NCBI GenBank assembly: GCA_031296915.1
Contig: JAVDPC010000019.1
Coordinates: 62,001 to 126,000, forward strand
Direction: 5' to 3'
Length of the DNA stretch: 64,000 nt
From: Cerasicoccus frondis
GTDB taxonomy: Bacteria; Verrucomicrobiota; Verrucomicrobiia; Opitutales; Cerasicoccaceae
Below, in pieces: positions 53,650 to 62,359 of the stretch. Position 1 is the first letter of the stretch, and each line of letters starts with the position of its first letter. Made by a program: the position numbers and the translations under genes. The notes beneath the pieces were generated by a model. The model made no database searches, was not told the DNA's origin, and was given only the letters and a program-made list of their open reading frames with translations.

Positions 53650-54375
53650 ATGCGCTTCCGTCTCACAGTTTTGATCAGCCTTTTTTGCATCGCCCAAATC
53701 GCGCACGCGGTAACGCATGTTTACGACGATGCCAACCGACTAACGCAGACCATTCGCGAAGACGGCAGCGCCACGCTTTACGTTTACGACGATGCGAACA
53801 ACCTCCTTTCGGTGACGAATATCAACGTGCCCAGCGCGCCGCAGAACTTCTCCGCCACACTCGCCAGCACCACGTCGGCAACGCTGATTTGGGAAGATAC
53901 TTCGGACAGCGAAACGGGCTACTACATCGAGCGACGCAACGCCCGTAACTACGAGTGGGCGCTGATCGCGGCGCTTCCAGCGAACACCACGACCTACACC
54001 GACTCGCCACTCGACCCGCTCGAGACCTACGTCTACCGCGTCTATGCTGTTGGCGCGGCGCAAGGCAGCACGCCAATCCAGTCCGCCTATTCCGCGGAAG
54101 CCGTCGCCGCCGGCGCCGAAAGTGAAGTCTTTACGATCCGATCCTTCCGCAAAACCGGCGACCGACTGGAGCTGAGCTTCAACGCGCAGGCTGACACGAC
54201 TTATTACTTACTATCCAACTTTACATTGGAGGAGGAATCTTGGTTTTTGGCGAACTTCTCGCTGACGCCATTTGGCGAATCCGACAGCAGCAACATCAGC
54301 GGCGTCAGCGGCCCGGTAGTCATCTATGTTGATATGCCCGAGGGCAGCCAGCAGTTTTATCGGCTGATAAGATAA
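53650..54375 (+). CDS. Secreted protein with YD repeats and fibronectin type III domain
   Basis: A 241-residue protein starting 1 bp after the RHS stop, so the two are co-transcribed. A signal peptide (MRFRLTVLISLFCIAQIAHA) is followed by two YD repeats (THVYDDANRLTQTIREDG, LYVYDDANNLLSVTN), then an FnIII domain at about 55-150 (PSAPQNFSATLASTTSATLIW, with YRVYAVGAA near its end). The C-terminal 90 residues are beta-rich and unrecognised. The YD words copy those of the large protein, as if a 3' piece of an RHS gene had been carried off and fused. It could be an accessory, a delivery partner or an antitoxin; a secreted immunity protein is unusual, so I put no weight on that. Confidence 0.75.
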   Translation: MRFRLTVLISLFCIAQIAHAVTHVYDDANRLTQTIREDGSATLYVYDDANNLLSVTNINVPSAPQNFSATLASTTSATLIWEDTSDSETGYYIERRNARNYEWALIAALPANTTTYTDSPLDPLETYVYRVYAVGAAQGSTPIQSAYSAEAVAAGAESEVFTIRSFRKTGDRLELSFNAQADTTYYLLSNFTLEEESWFLANFSLTPFGESDSSNISGVSGPVVIYVDMPEGSQQFYRLIR

Positions 54376-54451
54376 AAGACATATAGCACTATCCCAAACC
54401 ACATTAGGTTAAATTTTAATTCAAAAAACCCATCTCACGGAGTCCTCCGCA

Positions 54452-54476
54452 GCAGTTCAGGGACTGCCTCATTTTT
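54452..54476 (+). terminator. Weak hairpin after the YD/FnIII gene, possible terminator
   Basis: A 5-bp stem (GCAGT with ACTGC), a 6-nt loop and then CTCATTTTT. Short and low-stability. Confidence 0.35.
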
Positions 54477-56890
54477 CAATCAAACACATCAATCTGATTT
54501 TCACCCGGAGCAAGACTTAGCTGCGTCTTGCCCCAAATGAAGGCGCCCGAAGTCTCGCCGGGCAATTGGACGGAGCCAACACATTGCCCATCCTTAAATT
54601 CCAGATTGAGCCGAATCTCCCCTTGGGGATGCGTGACTGAAACGTTCATATCCTTCAGTAATCCCGGCTGGGGCTTTATGTGCACTTTGCTAAATCCGGG
54701 CGCAGCGGGTTGAATTCCTGCGATGCCCGCAAAGCCCCAAAACCAGGGATGGCTCCCCCAGGCATGACAATCAGATCGACTCGGTTCTGGGCGTTCCCAT
54801 GGCGTGCGGGCCCCGGCCTCAAGCATGCCAAACCAATCTGACAAGTTGTCGAAACACAACTCCGGCGCGTCGCATTGAAACGCAACTTGAAATAAATAAT
54901 GCCTGAAGTAAACGGCAGTTTGGTGCAGCTCTTGATCATACTTCAATCCATGAAGAGCACCGCTCTGTTGCCCCTCGTCAAGACCACCGGCTAATAGTGC
55001 GAGAATCTGCGCATGCTGGCTGTAGGAGCTGCGTTCTGCGTCATCAGCCATCAATTTTCTATCATCGGACCAAAATCGATCAATCACCAGTTTCAATAGA
55101 TCATCACATATCTCATCCAATGCCTCTGCGCGTGCTGCGCTACCCACTGACCGCTCGACATACGCAGCCTGACGCAAGGCCCAGGCATACAACAGATTGA
55201 TCACCGAAGAGCAGCCTGCCAACGCGCCTGGAGGCACGCCGTTGTCCCAGGTAGCGCACCAGTCAACAAACTGCCAACCAGGCAAGCCCGATACTAAGCC
55301 ACCGGCATTGCGGTAAAGCTCAAAGCGATCGATTACAATGCGCATTCCCGGCAACAAAGACCGGACAAAATCAACTTCACCTCGCCAGTCCAAGTGATCC
55401 CGAATCATCGCCACCCAAATCAGACTAAAAGTAGGCAAGCTTGAGGGCATATTGGAAGGATATCTCCCCGCCGTAAAGTAGCCTCCCTGACCACTTCGGG
55501 ACCAGTCTCCAAGCAGTAATGCCTTGCGCTGCAAACTGGCGTCACCAACCGTTACGTAAACGCACAACGCCTGCACTCGCGTATCGCCAAAATACAACAT
55601 CTGCTCATAGTATGGACAATCAACAAATGTCTCATGCGCACAAGATTCAATACCTCGACGACAGAGCTGAAACAAATCGTCATAGGCAGTCGAAGTAGAG
55701 GTAAAGTCAGACTTAAAATCGAGCGGCATGCCTGTGCTGGAAATATACCAGTCGTTGAGCGTGAGCTCTTTTTCCGCAGTCTGAATTCGCATGAGTAAGT
55801 AGCGGCCAGAGCGCCACCACAGGTTGCCCCATTTTCGATTTAACCCACCATCGGCAATGCAGGCATCGCCGAATCCATAAAAGTATTTTTGATTTATTTC
55901 ATTACGATTACCCTTGGAAGATCGAATCATATCCCCTTCGCTCTGGCGCTCGTCATAAAGGGCTTCAGCCCATTCGATCGCAAGGTTAGCGCCTTCGCCC
56001 TGACTAATCTCTGCAAATGCATAACCGCAGAAATACTCCCCTAAATCCCACAACACCGCGACTTGTGTGTTCGCTGGAATCTGCAAAGGTCGCGACGCGT
56101 GAATGAGCTCATTCCAAAGATCAATTTCCGCATCATCCAGCGCGCCTTCGGGCACTTTTGAAACATCGCCAGCCAATCCGACGTCGACATGCCAGATTGC
56201 ACGAATTCCACCGCTCCGCACAATTTGTCGTTTCTGCTCAGGTAAGACCGCAGGGTGCATCACTCGCTCAGAGAAACGCAGCCCCCACTCCCAACCCCAA
56301 CCTTGAACCTGCGGTTCAGAAACGACCGCCGTCGCCCATCGTTCCGGCTCAGCACAGGTTTTCACCAAGTCGCTCGCCACCGCCGAACCAACCAAGTGGG
56401 CGCCAGGTAGATTCCGCTGTTTGGTGAATTCATAGCCCGCAATTTCCGCCCATTTCCATTCCGCCGCTCCGGTGTTCAGCAGCGATGCCCATGGGCCTTC
56501 TGCGGCAAGGATGAATCCCGGGCGCAATGCCGAATGCGCCTCAGGAGCATGCTCCCCCAGTGACCAGACAACCGCCATAAAACGATGCTTCCCACTCGTG
56601 GGCTTAATTTCGAAACTCGAAAAGCTCCAGTGGGCAACATCACAAGCCTCAGGGCCGCAACTGATGAGTTCGTCGTCCAAATACAGCTCGTAGCGTTGAT
56701 CCGCGCTAACGTGTATGAGGATCGGCGCGCACTCCTGCCCGACTTCGAAGTCTAATTTTAAACGCGCAACGATAGGAGAATTCCCCTGCACATCTCCCCA
56801 TATCCACTCCGCAGTTTCGATGGGGTATTGTTGATGAACACCTGCAGCGTCTGGATTACCTGGTGATAAAATAATTTTCGTGGCAGTCAT
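54476..56890 (-). CDS. GH78-like alpha-L-rhamnosidase family protein
   Basis: An 804-residue protein without a signal peptide. ATG 56890 (MTATKIILSPGN) is used; the frame to 56920 adds 10 residues. The N-terminal 300 residues are beta-domain type (LYLDDELISCGPEACDVAHWS). The (alpha/alpha)6-barrel part shows FVDCPYYEQMLYFGDTRVQ in the place of the family motif DCPxRDERxxWxGD, keeping Glu and Asp at the expected places, and later DCHAWGSHPWFWGF like the CHAWSAxP motif. Alpha-L-rhamnosidases remove rhamnose from plant or algal glycans. The tyrosine changes in the motif make the substrate uncertain, and some members act on other sugars. A lack of signal peptide suggests action on imported oligosaccharides. 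Confidence 0.75.
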   Translation of the reverse strand: MTATKIILSPGNPDAAGVHQQYPIETAEWIWGDVQGNSPIVARLKLDFEVGQECAPILIHVSADQRYELYLDDELISCGPEACDVAHWSFSSFEIKPTSGKHRFMAVVWSLGEHAPEAHSALRPGFILAAEGPWASLLNTGAAEWKWAEIAGYEFTKQRNLPGAHLVGSAVASDLVKTCAEPERWATAVVSEPQVQGWGWEWGLRFSERVMHPAVLPEQKRQIVRSGGIRAIWHVDVGLAGDVSKVPEGALDDAEIDLWNELIHASRPLQIPANTQVAVLWDLGEYFCGYAFAEISQGEGANLAIEWAEALYDERQSEGDMIRSSKGNRNEINQKYFYGFGDACIADGGLNRKWGNLWWRSGRYLLMRIQTAEKELTLNDWYISSTGMPLDFKSDFTSTSTAYDDLFQLCRRGIESCAHETFVDCPYYEQMLYFGDTRVQALCVYVTVGDASLQRKALLLGDWSRSGQGGYFTAGRYPSNMPSSLPTFSLIWVAMIRDHLDWRGEVDFVRSLLPGMRIVIDRFELYRNAGGLVSGLPGWQFVDWCATWDNGVPPGALAGCSSVINLLYAWALRQAAYVERSVGSAARAEALDEICDDLLKLVIDRFWSDDRKLMADDAERSSYSQHAQILALLAGGLDEGQQSGALHGLKYDQELHQTAVYFRHYLFQVAFQCDAPELCFDNLSDWFGMLEAGARTPWERPEPSRSDCHAWGSHPWFWGFAGIAGIQPAAPGFSKVHIKPQPGLLKDMNVSVTHPQGEIRLNLEFKDGQCVGSVQLPGETSGAFIWGKTQLSLAPGENQIDVFD

Positions 56891-57037
56891 CACCTTTCGA
56901 TCAGCCAAGAGAATCAGCATGTCAAGTGATCCAGACTCCGAAGACGAATAACTGGTCTAATAATGCTTCTCCAGGGCGCTTGTTGCGACAGCGAGTGTCG
57001 GTAAAAAATCCGCTTGGATGGCGCGCAAGGCTTTGTC

Positions 57038-58009
57038 ATGTTCAACACACGCTCAATGACCAAGCTCATCCTCAGACGCCTGCTTGAAACCATTCCAGTG
57101 CTCATCCTGCTGGCCACGATGGCGTTCTTCATGATGCGCGCCGCTCCCGGCACACCGTTTGACAAGGAACGGGAAGTCGCGACGCACATCCGCGAAGCTT
57201 ACGAAAAGCAATACGGCCTCGATCAACCGCTCATCGTGCAATACGGCCAATTCATGGGCATTGCGCCCCGCCCCAATGGCGAAGTTCGAGGCCTGCTCCA
57301 AGGAGATCTTGGCGCTTCAACAACCTACACCGGTTGGGATGTCGATGAACTCATGGCGCAGAAAATTCCCATTTCGCTCGAGCTTGGGCTCTACTCGCTC
57401 CTCATAGCGATCATCATCGGCGTCAGCGCCGGCGTGCTTGCAGCATGGCGTCCTCACACGCTTACCGATCACCTGCCAATGAGCCTGGCGATGCTCGGCA
57501 TTTGCTTGCCAACCTTCGTGATCGGGCCGCTCTTACTCCTCTACTTCGCACTGGACTTGCAATGGTTCAATGTCTCGGGTTGGGAATTCGCGGGAGATCG
57601 CGTGCTGCCATCGCTAACCCTCGGCTTGTTTTACGCTGCCTACCTCGCCCGCCTCACACGTGGCAGCATGCTCGAAGTGCGCAACCAGGACTACATGCGC
57701 ACTGCCTTGGCCAAGGGCGTCAGCGGCTGGCGAGTTTACGGCGTTCACGGCCTGCGCAACGGGATTCTACCGATCGTGTCTTTTCTGGGACCAGCAGCAG
57801 CCGGACTGATCAGTGGTTCGTTTGTGGTGGAAACCATTTTCCGCATCCCTGGCCTGGGACGCTTCTTTGTCGAGGCTGCAATCAACCGCGATGCGATGCT
57901 CGTCATCGGCTGCGCGCTGTTTTACGCGGTCTTACTGGTGATGCTCAATCTGCTCGCGGAAATCCTCCAAGCCGTCATGAATCCCAAGCTGCGCCTCGCG
58001 ATTGGCTAA
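57038..58009 (+). CDS. Oligopeptide/dipeptide ABC transporter permease, OppB type
   Basis: A 323-residue inner-membrane permease. ATG 57038 is chosen for AAGG 7 nt upstream; TTG 57014 and ATG 57056 are alternatives. Words of the OppB/DppB family are clear: LILRRLLETIPVLILLATMAFFMMRAAPG at the start, five further membrane helices, and the ABC-contact loop RTALAKGVSGWRVYGVHGLRNGILP. Family members pass peptides or other oligomers into the cell with an OppC-type permease, one or two ATPases and a binding protein. None of these is next to it here; the gene is followed by tandem repeats and then a gene on the other strand. It may be an operon remnant or complete with genes elsewhere. Confidence 0.92.
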   Translation: MFNTRSMTKLILRRLLETIPVLILLATMAFFMMRAAPGTPFDKEREVATHIREAYEKQYGLDQPLIVQYGQFMGIAPRPNGEVRGLLQGDLGASTTYTGWDVDELMAQKIPISLELGLYSLLIAIIIGVSAGVLAAWRPHTLTDHLPMSLAMLGICLPTFVIGPLLLLYFALDLQWFNVSGWEFAGDRVLPSLTLGLFYAAYLARLTRGSMLEVRNQDYMRTALAKGVSGWRVYGVHGLRNGILPIVSFLGPAAAGLISGSFVVETIFRIPGLGRFFVEAAINRDAMLVIGCALFYAVLLVMLNLLAEILQAVMNPKLRLAIG

Positions 58010-58114
58010 CGCTTTATTTGTTGTTACACTGTGAATAGTCCCCCTCCTCTGCATGAACGGATAAAACTGCGGATCGAGACCATCCGCGCCTCCAAATACA
58101 GTTGGATTAACCAT

Positions 58115-58214
58115 TTGCCCAATGGGCAAATCCATCGGTCCAGCGGGACGCTGGGGCAAATCTAACGGTCCAGCGGGACGCTGGGGCAAATCTAACGGTC
58201 CAGCGGGACGCTGG
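58115..58214. repeat. Tandem 30-bp repeats, each with a CCAGCG/CGCTGG hairpin
   Basis: The unit CAGCGGGACGCTGGGGCAAA then TCTAACGGTC is present exactly at 58141-58170 and 58171-58200, with a partial copy at 58201-58214 and a diverged partial copy at 58115-58140 (GGGCAAATCCATCGGTC). Each unit begins with a 6-bp perfect palindrome around GGA. The block lies between converging genes (stops at 58009 and 58220), where a chain of hairpins could end transcripts in both directions. Units abut, so it is not a CRISPR array. Confidence 0.85.
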
Positions 58215-58219
58215 CTGGG

Positions 58220-59920
58220 TTAGTCAAAACGGTCGGTGGCGACGTGGTATTGCGGGTCTTCAGAACGGTTAACTTCGACCATATCCCCAGCTTTGTCGAG
58301 CAGCTTGCGGCACTCTGGCGACAGATGCGTGAGGTGCAGGCGCTTACCCAAAGCACGGTATTTTTCAGCGAGGCCATTGATCGCTTCCAAGCCAGACTGA
58401 TCATACACGCGCGTGAAATAGAAGTCGATCACCACGTCGTCGGGATCGTTTTTCGGATCGAACAATTCCTTGAACGAGGCCACCGATGCAAAGAACAACG
58501 GGCCGTGTAGCTGATAGGTTTTGCTGCCCTTTTCATTGACGTATTCCTCGGCTCCTAGGTGCGTGGCATGCTGCCAGGCAAAGACCAACGCCGAAATAAT
58601 CACGCCCAAAATCACCGCCGTCGCCAAGTCATGCATGAAGACCGTGTATGCAGTCACCACGAGCATCACGAGCACGTCGCTCTTCGGGATTTTCTTCCAG
58701 GTGTGCAGCGTGGCCCATTCAAAGGTGCCAATCACCACCATGAACATCACGCCGACCAGTGCGGCCATGGGGATCATTTCAATCCACGGAGCCAGCACCA
58801 AAACGAAGAGCAGCAGGCACACCGCCGCCGTGATCCCCGAGGCGCGACCACGCCCACCCGAGTTCACATTGATCAGCGACTGGCCAATCATCGCACAACC
58901 ACCCATACCGCCAAACAAGCCGCAAATGGTGTTCGCCAAGCCTTGGCCAAAGCACTCACGGTTGCCGCGCCCGCGCGTCTCGGTGATCTCGTCGATCAGC
59001 GTCAGCGTCATGAGGGACTCGATTAGGCCAACGCCTGCCATCGTCAGCGCAAACGGCAGGATAATCCACAAGGTGTGGAGGTTCATTGGCGGCAAGAATT
59101 CATACTGATCATCGAGGAAAAACAGCTTCGGCAAACCTGCAGAAATACCGCTATTTGCTTCAACTTCCTGCGCAATGTATGCCTCAACTGCCTCCGGCGC
59201 AGCATCTTCACCAACTTCCTTCGGCGCTTCAGCGGTAGCCTTGGCAATGGTGTTTGTCTTCAACATGTCGCCCACGGTCAGGAGCACATTGTCCTGATTC
59301 TGGGCTGCCCAAGATTCGGGACCGGCTTTGTTTACAGCAATCGAAATCCCCGTCACCACCAGGATTGCGGCCAGAGAGGCTGGCACGGCGCGGGTGAACT
59401 TGGGCAACAGCCAAATGATCGCCATAGTCAGCGCCACCAGCGCCAACATAATCCACAATGCCGGCCCTGCCATGGTGACCAATTCGCCCACATCGTTGAC
59501 CGTGTTGAAGCTGCCAAACTGCGCCATGAAGATCACAATCGCCAAACCATTGACGAAGCCCAGCATCACCGAATGCGGCACCATGCGGATAAATTGCCCC
59601 AGCTTTCCGAGGCCAGCCGCAATCTGTATCAGCCCACACAATACCACCGCTGGAAACAGATACTCTACGCCATGAATCGCCACCAACCCGACAACCACCA
59701 CGGCCATCGCCCCAGTAGCGCCTGAAATCATGCCCGGTCGCCCACCGAAGATCGCCGTGAGCAGGCCCATGAAGAAGGCCGAATACAGTCCAATGATCGG
59801 CGACACGCCCGCCACGAACGCAAATGCGATCGCCTCGGGCACCAGCGCCAAGGCCACTGTCAGCCCTGACAGCAGGTCGTCTTTTAGGTTAGCGGAACGT
59901 TTCCGGAAAAAATCGAGCAT
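58220..59920 (-). CDS. SulP-family anion transporter with STAS domain
   Basis: A 566-residue membrane protein. The membrane domain starts [28 protein letters not shown] with the family motif near residues 15-40, followed by about 12 helices. The C-terminal 110 residues are a STAS domain ([44 protein letters not shown]). SulP proteins carry sulphate, bicarbonate or other anions, often with Na+ or H+. No carbonic anhydrase or cys gene is near, so the ion is uncertain. Residues about 220-260 (an Ala/Glu-rich insert between helices) are longer than in typical SulP proteins. Confidence 0.93.
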   Translation of the reverse strand: MLDFFRKRSANLKDDLLSGLTVALALVPEAIAFAFVAGVSPIIGLYSAFFMGLLTAIFGGRPGMISGATGAMAVVVVGLVAIHGVEYLFPAVVLCGLIQIAAGLGKLGQFIRMVPHSVMLGFVNGLAIVIFMAQFGSFNTVNDVGELVTMAGPALWIMLALVALTMAIIWLLPKFTRAVPASLAAILVVTGISIAVNKAGPESWAAQNQDNVLLTVGDMLKTNTIAKATAEAPKEVGEDAAPEAVEAYIAQEVEANSGISAGLPKLFFLDDQYEFLPPMNLHTLWIILPFALTMAGVGLIESLMTLTLIDEITETRGRGNRECFGQGLANTICGLFGGMGGCAMIGQSLINVNSGGRGRASGITAAVCLLLFVLVLAPWIEMIPMAALVGVMFMVVIGTFEWATLHTWKKIPKSDVLVMLVVTAYTVFMHDLATAVILGVIISALVFAWQHATHLGAEEYVNEKGSKTYQLHGPLFFASVASFKELFDPKNDPDDVVIDFYFTRVYDQSGLEAINGLAEKYRALGKRLHLTHLSPECRKLLDKAGDMVEVNRSEDPQYHVATDRFD

Positions 59921-60097
59921 GTCCTTCTTTGATTGAGTCTGTCCACAGGGTAGATCGACAGGCTAACGCACAACAGAAGGGGCGATGTAGTTAAGGAACG
60001 CTACTGGCTTTGTAAAGGCTTATTCTGGCAGAGCCACCTTGAGGAGGACGCAAAGATTTTAATTTACCGCGCAGTGAAATTTCATAGGAATCACTAC

Positions 60098-61093
60098 ATG
60101 CCATCTCGTTCTTTACTGATCACCGCCCTCCTCTGCCTAAGTGCTTTCGTTGCGCGCGGAGAAATGCGTGAATGGATAGATCGTCAGGGGCGCAGCTTTC
60201 GCGGAGAGCTCTATGAAGTCGATGAGGCAATGGTTAAAGTCCGCCGTGAGAGCGATTTCCGCATTTTCGAGCTCCAGCTCAATCAACTCAGCGACGCCGA
60301 CCAACAGTGGATCGCCGACCAGCAGAAGCCAAAGAAATTGCCACCGCTAGCTGCCCCGCCAGAGCCTGAATATCCGACCAAGGAATTGGACCGTAGCTTA
60401 ATACCAAGCTACAACCAAAACGACTTTCGTAACAATGGCACTTGTGGCCCATCTGCCCTGATGAATTTTATGATGTGGTGGGGAGATCAACTCTACCCGG
60501 AAATTTTGGCAAGTGGTAGTTTGGACACAAAAGCAACACGAACCATGCAGAGACTCATCCGAACTTGCGACACCAGTGGCGGCACACATGTGAGAAATTT
60601 AGACAAAGGCCTACGAGAATATTTCGACCGCTACTCACCAGAATACAGTGTTGATATCGAATGGGAGGCAAAGCCGGATACTCAATGGCTGGAACAAGCT
60701 ACACAGGGAAACAACCTGGTAGTGCTAACATTGAGCTATTTCCCGAGTCTTGATGGCGGACGCCAAGACGCCGGCCATTTTGTAAGTTTAGCAACCTCTT
60801 CCGGCGACGTCGGGACAGTTCATACCTGGGGAAAAATCTACCAAGTGAAATACGTCTCGATGGGAAAACAACAATTCAGCAACTACTATTGGCCACCAGG
60901 CATGATTCGCGCGGACTATGATGCGCTCCGCTGGAAGCCTTACTTACAGGCCTACCGCGTTCCAATGGATGGCGAAGATCCTGATCGCGCGGGCCTCTGG
61001 AATGAGCATGTGGGCATCATCAGTTGCGCCATGCTGGCCAAAATCCGCCCAGCCACCGAAGCGGAAATCGCCGAACGCGCCAAGCAACGATAA
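60098..61093 (+). CDS. Secreted SHD1-domain protein with C39-like Cys peptidase fold
   Basis: A 331-residue exported protein. ATG 60098 is chosen for AGGA 8 nt upstream and because the signal peptide (MPSRSLLITALLCLSAFVARG) begins there; ATG 60074 is the alternative. Residues about 23-75 fit an SHD1 domain (REWIDRQGRSFRGELYEV to FELQLNQLSDADQQWI), common in Planctomycetes and Verrucomicrobia. The rest has a Cys in NGTCGPSALMNFMMWWG (about 116), a His in DAGHFVSLATSS (about 231) and a later W-G-x-x-Y. This Cys-His pair and the CGPSxLxN word are those of C39-like peptidases. It may cut or bind a secreted peptide. Confidence 0.75.
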   Translation: MPSRSLLITALLCLSAFVARGEMREWIDRQGRSFRGELYEVDEAMVKVRRESDFRIFELQLNQLSDADQQWIADQQKPKKLPPLAAPPEPEYPTKELDRSLIPSYNQNDFRNNGTCGPSALMNFMMWWGDQLYPEILASGSLDTKATRTMQRLIRTCDTSGGTHVRNLDKGLREYFDRYSPEYSVDIEWEAKPDTQWLEQATQGNNLVVLTLSYFPSLDGGRQDAGHFVSLATSSGDVGTVHTWGKIYQVKYVSMGKQQFSNYYWPPGMIRADYDALRWKPYLQAYRVPMDGEDPDRAGLWNEHVGIISCAMLAKIRPATEAEIAERAKQR

Positions 61094-61099
61094 GCGCCC

Positions 61100-62359
61100 C
61101 TACTTCGCCTTGGGTGCGAGGCGCTCGGGGGGCGGGACTTGGGCCGTGGACTCGGTTTGCTCTAGCTGGGTGAGCTCGACATCGGTCACTTTGACCTTCG
61201 GGAAGTCCTTGATTGAAGTCAGATTCTTCTTCTGACGCTTGTAAACCAAGTGGCTCTGAGCATAGGCCACGATCAATTGCGTCACCGAAATCAATGAATC
61301 AATGTGCGTCCGCTCGTAGCCATGCGACGCGTCGAGGCCAAAAGTGACCAGCGCCGTGCGGATGTCGTTGCCAGCCTCTAAAGCCGAGGCGCTGTCGCAG
61401 CGGTAGTATTTAAAAATATCGCGCTGGTGGTTGATCACGTTTTTCTTGCAGAGATTGAGCAAGTGATGCGTCAGGTGGTAATCGAAGGGACCGGACGAGT
61501 CGCCCATCGCAATCGTCGCGCCTTTCTCGCTTGAGTTCTGGCCCGGTGCGCAGGTGCCGTTGTCAATAGACACGAGCTCGGCCACGTCACCATGCAAAAT
61601 CGCCGAAGCGCCGGAACCGACTTCTTCCGAAATCGTGAACAACAGATGGCACTCCACTGGCAATTCAATATCGTGCTCCTTGATGTATTTCGCGGCAGCC
61701 AGCATCGCGGCGACACCTGCCTTGTCATCGAGGTGACGCGAGTTCAGGTAGCCATTACTGAGGAATTCGGCGCCGGAATCCACGCCCACGAAATCGCCGA
61801 TTTGGCAGCCAAGCTCTTCCAAGTCAGCAGCGGACGCGGAGTCCTGATCCAGGCGCAGTTCAACGTGCTCCCAGTCGGTCGGTTGGGTGTCGATTTCCTC
61901 ATTGTAAACATGCCCCGAGGCCTTCAGCGGAAGAATCGTGCCGCGGTAAACGGTCTTGTCCGTGTAAACGGAAACGCGGGCGCCTTCGGCAAAGCGCGAG
62001 GACCAGGTGCCCAGCGGCACAAGGCGCAAGCGGCCATTGTCCTTGAGTCCTTTGACCATGGCGCCGAGCGTGTCGACGTGGCCAACGATGGCGCGGTCGG
62101 GGCTGTAGGCGCGCCCAGGCAAAGTCGCACGAACGGCGCCGCGACGGGTCAGCTCATACTTCAGGCCGAGCGCATCGAGTTCGTGGCAAAGCTCACGCAC
62201 AATGGGGTCGGTGTAGCCGCTGGGGCTATGAATGCTCAGCAGCTTGAGCAGCGTTTGCTGCAGGTAAACTTCGTCGATCAGCAAGGGGGCCGGTTTGGGC
62301 GCTTTCTCCTTGGTGACGGACTTCTCAACTTTCTTTTCTGTGACTTTTGCTTTGCTCAT
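61100..62359 (-). CDS. M42-family aminopeptidase of the NAGGN osmolyte cluster
   Basis: A 419-residue co-catalytic metallopeptidase. After a Lys-rich start of about 25 residues, M42/M20-type metal ligands are in order: His94 in VGHVDTLGAM, Asp in SRHLDDKAGV, the Glu pair in TISEEVGSGAS, Asp in SIDNGT and His in DASHGYERTHID. It overlaps the upstream NAGGN synthetase gene by 4 bp (ATGA), the standing partner arrangement of the M42 hydrolase in osmolyte gene trios. Its exact role, breakdown or trimming of the osmolyte or its precursors, is unknown. It converges on the SHD1 gene with a 6-bp gap. Confidence 0.9.
   Translation of the reverse strand: MSKAKVTEKKVEKSVTKEKAPKPAPLLIDEVYLQQTLLKLLSIHSPSGYTDPIVRELCHELDALGLKYELTRRGAVRATLPGRAYSPDRAIVGHVDTLGAMVKGLKDNGRLRLVPLGTWSSRFAEGARVSVYTDKTVYRGTILPLKASGHVYNEEIDTQPTDWEHVELRLDQDSASAADLEELGCQIGDFVGVDSGAEFLSNGYLNSRHLDDKAGVAAMLAAAKYIKEHDIELPVECHLLFTISEEVGSGASAILHGDVAELVSIDNGTCAPGQNSSEKGATIAMGDSSGPFDYHLTHHLLNLCKKNVINHQRDIFKYYRCDSASALEAGNDIRTALVTFGLDASHGYERTHIDSLISVTQLIVAYAQSHLVYKRQKKNLTSIKDFPKVKVTDVELTQLEQTESTAQVPPPERLAPKAK

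Noticed and set aside
57932..58189. 85-codon minus-strand frame with RPAGPLDLPQ-type repeats
   Set aside because: It is made of the hairpin repeats plus antisense of the permease end; no start signal and no family.
58141..58200. CRISPR array
   Set aside because: Repeats directly abut with no spacers and there is no cas gene; the same holds for 7162-7230.
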